Under the pieces are notes generated by a model. It was not told the DNA's origin, did not search any database, and saw only the letters and a program-made list of their open reading frames with translations. A program made the translations under genes and the position numbers. Shown piece by piece: positions 1 through 7,359 of a DNA stretch of 64,000 nucleotides. This DNA is from Sheuella amnicola (GTDB lineage: Bacteria > Pseudomonadota > Gammaproteobacteria > Burkholderiales > Burkholderiaceae_B): contig NZ_JAAGRN010000010.1 of assembly GCF_010499255.1 (NCBI RefSeq), positions 1 through 64,000 of the forward strand, read 5' to 3'. Position 1 is the stretch's first letter. Each line of letters starts with the position of its first letter.

Positions 1-67
1 TGAAATTTGTGCTCTGGCCTGGTCACGATAAATCGGAATCATCGGTCACGATAATCCGGAATTGGCA
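1..67. mobile_element. Probable terminus of an IS21-family insertion sequence (partial)
   Basis: Two imperfect copies of a ~20-nt unit beginning GGTCACGATAA lie at 21-40 and 44-63 with a 23-nt period. Closely spaced copies of GGTCACGAT..CGGAAT in the terminal ~70 bp are, from memory, typical of IS21-family (istAB) ends, and such elements usually finish in CA, which fits ATTGGCA ending at 67. No transposase is visible because the window starts here. The exact end point is inferred. Confidence 0.4.
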
Positions 68-136
68 TTAACCACGCAGTATTTGAATATTATTGTTATT
101 GCAAGACGGTAATGACCGGAGCATTACGCACATTGT

Positions 137-374
137 TGCAGACACTCGCGCAATTACCCGGATAGCAAATTAGGAGGTTAGAAACAAAAGGCCCCTCAAC
201 GAGGGGCCTTTTATATTTCGTGGCACACGCATAACTCATTGATTTATAAAGGTATCAAGGAGTGCGGTTTGTATTATGGTTTGGGTAGGCAGAAAAAAAT
301 CACAAAAAATCACAAATTTCTTTACTACTATTTCCTACCATTTGCGCTCATTTACCCTGAAAAATTTTGGTGGC
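137..374. repeat. Direct repeat copy 1 (left), ~93% identical to 3616-3854
   Basis: Reading TGCAGACACTCGCGC at its left end and TTTTGGTGGC at its right end, this block matches 3616-3854 with roughly 15 substitutions and one single-base indel by my hand alignment. It contains a rho-independent terminator (186-212) and two copies of the run TCACAAA. After TGGTGGC the sequence departs from the tRNA-Phe gene, so only the very end of the tRNA is duplicated. Confidence 0.85.
186..212. terminator. Bidirectional rho-independent terminator in repeat copy 1
   Basis: A 12-bp stem, AAAAGGCCCCTC (186-197) with GAGGGGCCTTTT (201-212), closes a 3-nt AAC loop. A and T runs on its sides allow it to act in both directions. 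There is no intact gene immediately upstream on either strand, so it probably came along with the repeat. Confidence 0.75.
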
Positions 375-584
375 GCAGGAGGGGTAGTACTGATAAATAC
401 GCTCACTAAGTAGTGTTAGGCTTTTCGCAAAACCTGCCTAAAACGAGCCATTTTGAGCGAATGTTAGCCATGACCCTGATTTCCGCGCATTCCTCGTTTT
501 TTACATATTTGTACCTTGTTATTACTAGTTCAAGAGTATGCTCGTACGTAAAGGAGCTTTAGGATTGGTTTCAGGTTATCCGAT
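375..584. other. Intergenic, no gene seen
   Basis: No coding region with a credible start and ribosome site is seen. There is a short inverted repeat, TTAGGC (417-422) with GCCTAA (437-442), around a TTTTCGCAAAA core. It may be a weak terminator for the leftward gene ending at 585 or another element boundary. Confidence 0.4.
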
Positions 585-1169
585 CTATTTAATTTGATAT
601 GTGGAAAATCCCGCGTTTGTTTTAGTTTTATTACGAACGTCATAATTCCCTTGGTCGTTTTTTGTTTTGTATCCAAAAGATTTATCGTTGATAGAAATGA
701 TTTGATCTTCAGATGTTTGACCTTTAGGTATTAAATCTTCAATTTTGAATCCGGATTGTTGAAAGAAATTTTTTTGATCATCGGCAGATAGCAGGCTCCC
801 ATTGAGCTTTACAAAGTCAGGAATTGCTCTGATATCAACAATTTTTTCATATATGAGATCGTTTTTAATTTGCCATTCGCCAGCTGCATTGATCAACCAA
901 GAAGCTATAATTTGCGTACCATTTTTATAGTTAAAGGTCATTAATAATTGGCCTTGCATGTTAAGTGCACCGTTACCTAGGTACTCATCAACTCCAATCA
1001 TTTTCATTACTCCATTGGTTGTATCGGCATCACTAGGAATTTCTTCAGTAATTTCAGAAAGCCAACGGCCTTGAATTGCCTTTTCAAAGTCAGTATTGGC
1101 TTGAACTGCTTGTGATCCGACTAAAAAAAATAAACCAAGTAGTACTATTAATTTTTTGAAGTAAAGCAT
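585..1169 (-). CDS. Exported protein of unknown function (194 aa)
   Basis: The product is not recognised. The start at 1169 gives a signal peptide (MLYFKKLIVLLGLFFLVGSQ..VQA|NTD), so the longer reading frame up to 1274 is unlikely. The mature part (~170 aa) begins with a GRWLSEI segment and continues with alternating polar/hydrophobic strands (QLLMTFNYKNGTQIIASWLI), a pattern compatible with a small beta-rich, lipocalin-like domain. That is only a resemblance. There are no cysteines in the mature part. It is the last of four leftward genes in the island. The gene is AT-rich compared with the core genes to the right. Confidence 0.6.
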   Translation of the reverse strand: MLYFKKLIVLLGLFFLVGSQAVQANTDFEKAIQGRWLSEITEEIPSDADTTNGVMKMIGVDEYLGNGALNMQGQLLMTFNYKNGTQIIASWLINAAGEWQIKNDLIYEKIVDIRAIPDFVKLNGSLLSADDQKNFFQQSGFKIEDLIPKGQTSEDQIISINDKSFGYKTKNDQGNYDVRNKTKTNAGFSTYQIK

Positions 1170-1355
1170 TTCATGGTCTCTTATCTTATGAAGTGAATTA
1201 AAATTAAAAACTATTGACGGTAATAAACGAAAATCCCTCTCTAACGCGATTGTTTGTCGCCCTGAACTGACCAATCATAAGCACTTTGGAAAGATATTAG
1301 GCAAACGAAAATAACGTATACAAATTCATTTTCTGAAGCACTCAAGAATTAGGAC

Positions 1356-1694
1356 TTAATTCGAGACGCATACGCCTCCAGATTGACCATAACCAGATGG
1401 GCAGCTTCCTGTTCCAACATAGAATGCATAACAGGCGCCGCTATTGGCAACACAAACCCTTCCACTCTGTCCATAGTTGCTTGGGCAACTCTGGCCTGAA
1501 GAGACAACGAATGCATAGCCTGCTCCTGAATTTGGGTTACATGTTGTACCGCTTTGGCTATAGTTGCTCGGACAACTTTGACCAGGCGGAACAACAAAAG
1601 GCAACGCTCGCGGTGCGGGGTTGTTACACGCTGCCTGAACATGAAATGAGACTGCTAGAAGTAAGGCTGAGGATAGAAAAAAGGAGTGTTTCAT
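1356..1694 (-). CDS. Small exported cysteine-rich repeat protein (112 aa)
   Basis: The start at 1694 is preceded by a TAGGAAT ribosome site and gives a signal peptide MKHSFFLSSALLLAVSFHVQA|A. The mature part is almost entirely three tandem ~29-residue units of the pattern F.V..GQSCPSNY.QSG..C..NSGA.YA, the last one shortened to SCPSGYGQSGGVCVSN. Each unit has a C-P-S-x-Y-x-Q-S-G-x-x-C pair of cysteines, suggesting disulfide-stabilised repeats outside the cytoplasm. No catalytic motif is seen. The function is unknown. The repeat structure could vary in copy number by recombination. Confidence 0.65.
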   Translation of the reverse strand: MKHSFFLSSALLLAVSFHVQAACNNPAPRALPFVVPPGQSCPSNYSQSGTTCNPNSGAGYAFVVSSGQSCPSNYGQSGRVCVANSGACYAFYVGTGSCPSGYGQSGGVCVSN

Positions 1695-1785
1695 ATTGCT
1701 ATTCCTAATCTTATTTATGTGCTTTATAAGTAAGCGTAAACCTTGCATTAGTACACCTGAAAATTTGCTTTTTTAGACCTATTTA

Positions 1786-1815
1786 ATTTGAGACGTCGTA
1801 TTAGTGGTCTCAAAT
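1786..1815 (-). terminator. Perfect 9-bp hairpin after the 1829-2227 gene
   Basis: ATTTGAGAC (1786-1794) and GTCTCAAAT (1807-1815) form a perfect stem with a 12-nt loop. It lies 14 bp beyond the stop of the leftward gene at 1829 and ahead of the next leftward gene. It lacks a strong T run in the transcript, so a terminator or mRNA-end stabiliser is a guess. Confidence 0.4.
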
Positions 1816-1828
1816 GCATATTTAATTT

Positions 1829-2227
1829 TTAAAATTTATTTGCATTTTCAGATCTAGAACAGTCAAGATCAACAACGTCACCAGAGCCGTTAGCCTGCGC
1901 AAGAATTAATTTCCCTGATTTTCTATCTAATTTCGCTAGCAATAGAGGGGATAAATTGCGCCCGCAACTATCTGTGTCAATATGAAATTCAAAACGAATT
2001 TCATCTGGTGAATATATCCAGTTTTGGGCAATGTATTCACATTTTGTCTGTTTGCTAAACTGCATTTTTACTGTGCCCGATTTGTTTGATTCATTTAGAG
2101 AAATCTCAAGAGGTAATGGAATTGCTTGAGCATTCTTGCACTCTAAAAGGACGTCACTTTTTGCAATGTTGGAAGTTGTTACAAGTAATGCTGTCGCAAG
2201 AATCTTAAATAAAGATAAATATTTCAT
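1829..2227 (-). CDS. Exported protein of unknown function (132 aa)
   Basis: It is not recognised. The ATG at 2227 follows an AGGATGAGAA ribosome site. The N-terminus MKYLSLFKILATALLVTTSNIAKS is a signal peptide, cleaved near residue 24. The mature ~108 residues contain four cysteines (LECK, TKCEY, DSCGR, LDCSR), probably paired, and alternating strands, suggesting a small disulfide-linked beta domain. It is 25 bp downstream of the YccF-like gene and so probably co-transcribed with it. Confidence 0.6.
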   Translation of the reverse strand: MKYLSLFKILATALLVTTSNIAKSDVLLECKNAQAIPLPLEISLNESNKSGTVKMQFSKQTKCEYIAQNWIYSPDEIRFEFHIDTDSCGRNLSPLLLAKLDRKSGKLILAQANGSGDVVDLDCSRSENANKF

Positions 2228-2252
2228 TTCTCATCCTATTAAAAAATTGAAA

Positions 2253-2726
2253 TTAAATATTGAGTTGATTTCTACTGATGGCGATCCTAATTTCTTTGGC
2301 TATTTCAGATGGAACGATAACTTTATTGAATGGCATAAGAGCAACGCTCATCAGTTTCCAATTCCCACTGATATTCGGTATTGTGAAAATCATCCAGAAA
2401 AACGCAAGATTAATCACTGCCGAAACAAAATGTACAAGCGCCAAAATCCATCCAAAGGTGAACATCCAAACGATGTTTAAAAATCCACTTGTTATGCGGA
2501 ATGTTTGTTCAGTGATTGATGTTTTGTGGCCTGCACCACTAATTTTTCTATATTTTTGAAGTTCGGCTTGAGTCACTATTGTTCGACCAAACGGCCACGC
2601 AGAATATCTGGCAAGTCGAAATAGAGGTATGAACATTGGAAAAAAAATGATTGCAGCGAGTGTATACAGCAGAAACGTCAGCCAACCTCCGAATATGAAC
2701 CAGCAAATATTTCCAAGTAGTGCCAT
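2253..2726 (-). CDS. YccF-domain inner-membrane protein
   Basis: Of two in-frame ATGs (2732 and 2726), the second has the better spacing to the AAAGGG ribosome site; the first abuts it. The protein (about 157 aa) carries two copies of the YccF pattern: a hydrophobic helix with FGGW/FGWIL, then P...G..K/R...L.PF...I/VV (PLFRLARYSAWPFGRTIVT, then NWKLMSVALMPFNKVIV). Hydrophobic stretches near residues 5-40 and 85-120 indicate four membrane passes. YccF proteins are small inner-membrane proteins of unknown biochemical role. It is the probable first gene of the leftward island transcript. Confidence 0.7.
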   Translation of the reverse strand: MALLGNICWFIFGGWLTFLLYTLAAIIFFPMFIPLFRLARYSAWPFGRTIVTQAELQKYRKISGAGHKTSITEQTFRITSGFLNIVWMFTFGWILALVHFVSAVINLAFFWMIFTIPNISGNWKLMSVALMPFNKVIVPSEIAKEIRIAISRNQLNI

Positions 2727-2732
2727 TACCAT

Positions 2733-3034
2733 CCCTTTGAATGTTGATTCGAACTAGTGCGACCATATTAAAGAATGAATGAAATAAATAGTTGCATTAA
2801 ATCTGCTATTCAAAAGATATAGATTATTTACCAAATTGGCAATAAAAGAACTAAATTACGAAAAATTCACATTGTTTTTTGACAAAAGAGATTGGTTGGC
2901 ATTAATTGACTTTGCCAATTTAATTGGCCAATGACTTTTTAAAAGGAAAAGCTAAAACGACAGAAAGACGTCAAAATACGTTATGAAAATGTCTATGAAT
3001 TTTGGGGAATGCCACAATTTTTAAAGGAGCCCGT
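2733..3034. other. AT-rich divergent intergenic region
   Basis: No gene is seen in these 302 bp. They lie between the leftward YccF gene and the rightward gene at 3035 and must hold promoters for both. The motif AATTGGC or its complement GCCAATT recurs at 2834-2840, 2914-2920 and 2922-2928. Confidence 0.6.
2879..2928 (+). promoter_or_regulatory. Candidate promoter with adjoining operator-like dyad
   Basis: TTGACA at 2879-2884 is followed after 16 nt by ATTAAT at 2901-2906, a reasonable sigma-70 promoter for the gene at 3035. Directly at the expected transcription start lies the dyad GCCAATT-T-AATTGGC (2914-2928, 7-bp arms). This is the position expected for a repressor site. A related half-site is at 2834-2840. 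The regulator is unknown. Confidence 0.4.
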
Positions 3035-3430
3035 ATGAAAAACTGTTTAATTAAAGGAATCGCCGGCTTGACTACTATCCTCTGTGCGAACGTTGCAGTA
3101 GCTGATAGCGCGAGCGAGCAGCTCGAAATGATTGGAAAATGCATTGCAATCAATAATCTATACGAGCAAAGAGTTGGTCCTCTTCCGGCTGCTAACAAAG
3201 CGTATATGCAGAAATGGGCTAAGGCACGTCAAGGTGCAATTGACGGCCATAAGCAAATTGAACCTTGCCTGAAGTCTGGGAAAAGTTTTGACAGCTGCGT
3301 TTCGCAATTGGGCTCAGGTTTACAAGTATTGCTAAGGGGAGGATTGCTGGGAACTGATGCATTCCTGCAAGAATACAAGGTAAACAACAAAGCAAAAATC
3401 ACTACCTATTTGCTGGCATGCAGCGAATAA
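3035..3430 (+). CDS. Exported protein of unknown function (131 aa)
   Basis: It is not recognised. The ATG at 3035 has a strong AAAGGAG ribosome site 5 nt upstream, so the frame extension to 3002 is not used. The signal peptide is MKNCLIKGIAGLTTILCANVAVA|DS. The mature ~107 residues are helical-looking and carry four cysteines (GKCIA, EPCLK, DSCVS, LACSE), likely two disulfides in a periplasmic helical bundle. It is the only rightward gene of the island and is divergent from the other four. It ends 185 bp before the right direct repeat. Confidence 0.6.
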   Translation: MKNCLIKGIAGLTTILCANVAVADSASEQLEMIGKCIAINNLYEQRVGPLPAANKAYMQKWAKARQGAIDGHKQIEPCLKSGKSFDSCVSQLGSGLQVLLRGGLLGTDAFLQEYKVNNKAKITTYLLACSE

Positions 3431-3615
3431 AAGTTTGAATTGTGGCTGATGATTAGATTAGCTCCACAGCGTTACGCATCACTCCAAGGCGGGTTTCAAT
3501 GTAACACTGTGTTGTTGCCATTGCTGAAGAAGTGATGGGTTTGACCGTAAGTAGTCGCAAGAGGCGCAAGTAAATGACGCAAGGTTATCTAAAGACGAAA
3601 ACGGCCGCAAAATGC

Positions 3616-3854
3616 TGCAGACACTCGCGCAATTACTCGGATAACAAATTAGGAGGTTAGAAACAAAACGGCCCCTCAAAGAAGGGCCGTTTGTATTTCG
3701 TGGCACACGCATAACTCATTGATTTATAAAGGTATCAAGGAGTGCGGTTTGTACTATGGTTTGGGTAGGGAGAAAAAAATCACAAAAAATCACAAATTTC
3801 TTTACTACCATTTCCTACCATTTCCGCTGATTCACGCAGGAAAATTTTGGTGGC
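3616..3854. repeat. Direct repeat copy 2 (right), adjoining tRNA-Phe
   Basis: This copy matches 137-374. It extends through the region downstream of tRNA-Phe and into the last ~7 bases of the tRNA (TGGTGGC on the plus strand, 3848-3854). It contains the equivalent terminator at 3666-3692. Its position marks it as the resident or att-like copy next to the functional tRNA gene. Confidence 0.85.
3666..3692. terminator. Terminator in repeat copy 2, downstream of tRNA-Phe
   Basis: AAACGGCCC (3666-3674) pairs with GGGCCGTTT (3684-3692) around a 9-nt loop. Read leftward it lies about 155 bp beyond the tRNA-Phe 3' end and is followed by TTGTTT, so it could end the tRNA transcript. Relative to copy 1 an inserted C is matched by a T-to-G change on the other arm, so pairing is preserved. 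Confidence 0.65.
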
Positions 3855-3923
3855 CCGGGGCGGAATCGAACCACCGACACAAGGATTTTCAATCCTCTGC
3901 TCTACCGACTGAGCTACCGGGCC
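3848..3923 (-). tRNA. tRNA-Phe (GAA)
   Basis: Read on the minus strand this is a 76-nt cloverleaf. The acceptor stem is GGCCCGG/CCGGGCC, the D arm GCTC..GAGC, the anticodon stem GAGGA/TCCTT with loop TTGAAAA giving anticodon GAA, and the T arm GGTGG-TTCGATT-CCGCC. Discriminator A and an encoded CCA complete it. A leftward -10-like TAATAT lies at 3937-3942. It is intact and abuts the right direct repeat. Confidence 0.97.
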
Positions 3924-3994
3924 ATCTAAGGGCGAGATATTACACCAAAAAATAACTTGCTGCTGAAATCCAACCCCAAAGGAGGGCTGAGCAC

Positions 3995-4000
3995 TATAAT
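3995..4000 (+). promoter_or_regulatory. Candidate -10 box for hemA
   Basis: A perfect TATAAT lies 42 bp before the hemA start codon. No convincing -35 element is seen at 16-18 bp upstream. Confidence 0.45.
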
Positions 4001-4042
4001 GCGAACATTTCCTGAACGGTTTTATACGTAGTCCATCATTTC

Positions 4043-5317
4043 ATGACGGTTAATGTCCTCGCTTTGGGTCTGAATCATGTCTCGGCTCCGGTTTCGGTGC
4101 GCGAGCGTGTTTCCATGCCAGAAGACTTGGTTCAACCGGCCTTGAATGCCTTGCGCAGTTCGTTTGGCGGGGCAGTTAAAGAGGCTGCGATTCTGTCGAC
4201 TTGTAACCGAACCGAGCTATATTGCGCCGCTGAGCCGCATGTCACCGATCAATTGCCGACCTGGTTGGCTGAATTCAACCAAATAGAGGCGGGTGTGCTC
4301 AGGCCGCATCTCTATATGCTTGATCGTGACGAGGCCGTGCGCCATGCCTTCCGGGTTGCCAGCGGGCTGGACTCGATGGTCCTGGGTGAAACCCAGATTC
4401 TCGGTCAATTGAAGGACGCCGTACGCACTGCCGATGAAGCGGGTGCGCTTGGCACATTACTGCACCAGCTGTTTCAAAAAACGTTTTCAGTTGCGAAAGA
4501 GGTTCGCACGACAACGGCGATTGGTGCCCAGTCTGTTTCCATGGCGGCTGCGGCGGTTCGTTTGGCTGAGCGTGTTTTCGGTAATCTTGGCGACTGTAAA
4601 GTGCTCTTTATCGGTGCAGGCGAAATGATTGAACTGTGCGCAACGCACTTTGCCGCGCAACAACCCGCATCCATTGTTGTCGCAAACCGTACGATCGAAC
4701 GTGCCGAGACACTTGCCAATCGATTCGATGCTGCTGTCATGCGACTAAGCGATTTGCCTGAAAGACTGGCGGAGTTTGACGTGGTTGTGTCTTGCACAGC
4801 GAGTTCATTGCCCATTCTTGGGCTGGGCATGGTAGAGCGTGCGACCAAGCTGCGCAGGCGCAAGCCTATCGTGATGGTTGATTTGGCTGTGCCGCGCGAC
4901 ATCGAACCCGAAGTTGCACGCCTTGACGATGTTTACTTGTACTCGGTTGATGATTTAGGTGTGGTGGTGCAGTCCGGAACAGATGCTCGCGAGGCTGCGG
5001 TTGTCCAGGCGGAAGCCATTATCGACAATCGTGTGCGTCATTTTATGCATTGGATGCAAGTGCGGGCCAATGTGCCGATTATTCGTGATCTGCAGGCGAA
5101 CGCCCAATCGATTCAAGAGCAAGAGCTTGAGCGTGCCCGTAAATTTCTGGCCAGAGGGGATGCTCCTGACGTTGTCCTTGAGCAAATGGCGCGTGCACTG
5201 ACGCAAAAATATCTGCATGGCACCTTGAATGCCTTGAATCACAGCGAAGAGGCTGAACGCAAGCAGTTGCTGGGATGGTTGCCCAGATTGTTCCCTTCAG
5301 GAAACGAACGCCGTTAG
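4043..5317 (+). CDS. hemA: Glutamyl-tRNA reductase
   Basis: It catalyses NADPH-dependent reduction of glutamyl-tRNA(Glu) to glutamate-1-semialdehyde, the first committed step of tetrapyrrole synthesis by the C5 pathway. The catalytic cysteine is in [10 protein letters not shown] (Cys54). The signature [17 protein letters not shown] follows near residues 108-124, and the NADPH-binding motif [11 protein letters not shown] is near 189-199. A C-terminal dimerisation helix carries Q/E/R repeats. The length of 424 aa is normal. It is first in the run hemA-prfA-prmC, a conserved proteobacterial order, with 86 bp to prfA that include a small hairpin, TGCGCC..GGCGCA. Confidence 0.97.
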   Translation: MTVNVLALGLNHVSAPVSVRERVSMPEDLVQPALNALRSSFGGAVKEAAILSTCNRTELYCAAEPHVTDQLPTWLAEFNQIEAGVLRPHLYMLDRDEAVRHAFRVASGLDSMVLGETQILGQLKDAVRTADEAGALGTLLHQLFQKTFSVAKEVRTTTAIGAQSVSMAAAAVRLAERVFGNLGDCKVLFIGAGEMIELCATHFAAQQPASIVVANRTIERAETLANRFDAAVMRLSDLPERLAEFDVVVSCTASSLPILGLGMVERATKLRRRKPIVMVDLAVPRDIEPEVARLDDVYLYSVDDLGVVVQSGTDAREAAVVQAEAIIDNRVRHFMHWMQVRANVPIIRDLQANAQSIQEQELERARKFLARGDAPDVVLEQMARALTQKYLHGTLNALNHSEEAERKQLLGWLPRLFPSGNERR

Positions 5318-5403
5318 CTGCGGTAGTCTTCACCTCCGTAAGCTTCAATCCTGATGCGCCTGCATGGCGCACGACTCGTTAAATAATTATTCAGAACCTT
5401 TCC

Positions 5404-6483
5404 ATGAAATCATCAATGCGTGCCCGCTTGGAGCACTTATCCCGCAGACTGGTCGAACTTGATGCGATGCTGGCTGAGCCGGATGCCGCAAACGATATGA
5501 CGCAATACAGAAAGTTATCTCGAGAGCGAGCCGAAATTGAACCGGTTGTCCAAGCTTTTACTGCGTTTGAGTCGGCCGAGACAGATCTGGAAGGTGCGCG
5601 CCAGATGCTTGACGATCCCGAAATGAAAGCCATGGCGCTTGAGGAGATGGACGATTGCAAGGCACGTATCGAAACGCTCGAAGGTGAATTGCAATTGTTG
5701 TTATTGCCACGCGATCCCGATGACAGCCGCAGCGTATTTCTCGAAATACGTGCCGGTACCGGTGGAGATGAAAGCGCATTGTTTTCCGGTGATTTATTGC
5801 GTATGTACACACGCTATGCCGAGCAGCGCGGCTGGAAGGTTGAGTTGATGTCCGAAAGCCCGTCCGAATTGGGAGGCTATCGCGAAGTGATTGTGCGCAT
5901 CGATGGTGAAGGGGCGTATGGGCGCTTGAAGTTCGAGTCGGGAGCGCATCGTGTGCAGCGTGTTCCTGCAACCGAAACTCAGGGGCGCATTCACACCTCT
6001 GCGTGTACGGTCGCAGTGTTGCCGGAAGCGGATGCTGCAACTGAGATAGTGATTAATCCAAGTGAGCTTCGGATCGATACCTTCCGTGCCAGTGGTGCGG
6101 GTGGTCAGCACATCAATAAGACTGATTCCGCCGTCAGGATCACGCATTTGCCAACGGGACTGGTGGTGGAGTGCCAGGATGATCGGTCACAGCATCGCAA
6201 TAAAGACAAGGCGATGCAGGTGTTGGCCGCGCGCCTGAAGGACAAGGTGCAGCGTGAGCGTCACGATAAAGAGGCTGCCGAGCGCAAGAGTCTGGTTGGT
6301 TCGGGAGATCGCTCGGAGCGGATTCGTACTTATAACTTTCCGCAAGGGCGCTTGACTGACCATCGCATTAATCTCACGCTGTACAAGTTGGCCAATATTA
6401 TGGAAGGCGATCTTGATGAGGTTACCGGAGCGCTGATTGCCGAGCACCAGGCCGAGCAACTTGCAGCCCTAGGCGACGAATAG
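5404..6483 (+). CDS. prfA: Peptide chain release factor 1
   Basis: RF1 recognises UAA and UAG in the ribosomal A site and triggers peptidyl-tRNA hydrolysis. The codon-recognition tripeptide is PAT at 188-190 (RVPATETQ). The catalytic GGQ is at 233-235 within [13 protein letters not shown]. The PAT motif, rather than SPF, identifies RF1 and not RF2. The length is 359 aa. Its Gln235 is the expected substrate of the methylase encoded by the next gene, which starts 3 bp after the prfA stop. Confidence 0.97.
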   Translation: MKSSMRARLEHLSRRLVELDAMLAEPDAANDMTQYRKLSRERAEIEPVVQAFTAFESAETDLEGARQMLDDPEMKAMALEEMDDCKARIETLEGELQLLLLPRDPDDSRSVFLEIRAGTGGDESALFSGDLLRMYTRYAEQRGWKVELMSESPSELGGYREVIVRIDGEGAYGRLKFESGAHRVQRVPATETQGRIHTSACTVAVLPEADAATEIVINPSELRIDTFRASGAGGQHINKTDSAVRITHLPTGLVVECQDDRSQHRNKDKAMQVLAARLKDKVQRERHDKEAAERKSLVGSGDRSERIRTYNFPQGRLTDHRINLTLYKLANIMEGDLDEVTGALIAEHQAEQLAALGDE

Positions 6484-6486
6484 GTA

Positions 6487-7299
6487 ATGCAAACTCCCCA
6501 GTCTTTGATGCAAGTTAGTGGTTTGCCTCGAATTGAAGCGAGGATGCTGCTTGAATTTGTCCTTCAAAAACCGAGGTCCTGGTTGCTGGCGCATGATACG
6601 GATCAGATTGAGCCCGAAAAGGCGACCAGATTTTTGACCATGGCAGCGCACAGGCGTCAAGGCAGGCCCATGGCACAACTGCTCGGTCAGCGCGAATTCA
6701 TGGGATACATGTTTGATGTCACGCCCGATGTCCTGATTCCGAGGCCCGAGACTGAGTTACTGGTTGAGGTCGGGTTAAATGCAGTGCGACCGCTAGATGC
6801 CCCGACCATTCTCGATTTGGGCACAGGGAGTGGTGCCATTGCAATCAGTTTGGCGCTTCAGAAACCGAAAGCATGCGTTGTGGCAACGGATTTAAGCTCT
6901 CAGGCCCTGGCTGTGGCGCAACAAAATGCTCAAAAACATAGTGCCAAGGTTCAATGGTGGCAAGGAAGCTGGTATGAAGCCCTACCCGCAGAGGGGCGAT
7001 TTGATCTGATTGTGTCGAACCCGCCGTATATTGTCGCGAACGACCCGCATTTGGTTCAGGGTGATTTGCGTTTTGAGCCGATCATAGCGTTAACGGATGG
7101 TGCGGACGGACTGTCAGCAATTCGTGAAATTATTCTGGGTGCGCACGCGCGCTTGAATCCAAATGGGCAAATCTGGTTGGAGCATGGCTACGATCAGTCA
7201 GCTGCTGTGCAGCAATTGTTACTGTCAGCCGGTTTTAAAAATGTGCAGTCTTTGCCTGATTTGGCGGGTATTCTACGGGTGACCGGAGGCTCTTTATAA
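6487..7299 (+). CDS. prmC: Release factor glutamine N5-methyltransferase
   Basis: It is a SAM-dependent methyltransferase that methylates the GGQ glutamine of release factors. An N-terminal helical domain precedes a Rossmann fold with the SAM motif ILDLGTGSGAIAISLAL near 110-126. The substrate-binding NPPY is at 178-181 (VSNPPYIV). The length of 270 aa is typical. It sits 3 bp after prfA, so translation is probably coupled. A TATAAT at 7295-7300, overlapping its stop, may serve the next gene. Confidence 0.96.
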   Translation: MQTPQSLMQVSGLPRIEARMLLEFVLQKPRSWLLAHDTDQIEPEKATRFLTMAAHRRQGRPMAQLLGQREFMGYMFDVTPDVLIPRPETELLVEVGLNAVRPLDAPTILDLGTGSGAIAISLALQKPKACVVATDLSSQALAVAQQNAQKHSAKVQWWQGSWYEALPAEGRFDLIVSNPPYIVANDPHLVQGDLRFEPIIALTDGADGLSAIREIILGAHARLNPNGQIWLEHGYDQSAAVQQLLLSAGFKNVQSLPDLAGILRVTGGSL

Positions 7300-7359
7300 T
7301 TGGCGTATTAGCAATTTTCTTCAATTCATTCAATTACATCAAAAGCAGTCAGGAAAATC

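Larger units (their letters stand above)
137..3854. mobile_element. Putative tRNA-Phe-associated insertion bounded by long direct repeats
   Basis: Two ~239-bp direct repeats (137-374 and 3616-3854) bracket about 3.2 kb of AT-rich DNA with five small genes unrelated to the flanking core genome. The right repeat ends inside the 3' end of an intact tRNA-Phe, a classic integration target, and the left repeat carries only the last ~7 bases of that tRNA end (CCA side). No integrase or transposase lies between the repeats. It may therefore be a decayed island, a tandem insertion of related elements, or an excisable unit mobilised in trans. The repeats are seen directly; mobility is inference. Confidence 0.35.

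Noticed and set aside
375-390. Second tRNA remnant at the end of the left repeat
   Set aside because: TGGTGGCGCAGGAGGGG looks like the start of a minus-strand tRNA 3' end, but no T loop, anticodon arm or matching acceptor strand follows, so only a few duplicated bases can be supported.
1397-1708. 103-aa plus-strand frame opposite the Cys-repeat gene
   Set aside because: The minus-strand frame has a signal peptide, ribosome site and internal protein repeats. The plus frame has none of these.
3719-3955. 78-aa open frame across the right repeat and tRNA-Phe
   Set aside because: Its C-terminal part is a translation of the tRNA gene, the classic false ORF seen over tRNAs.
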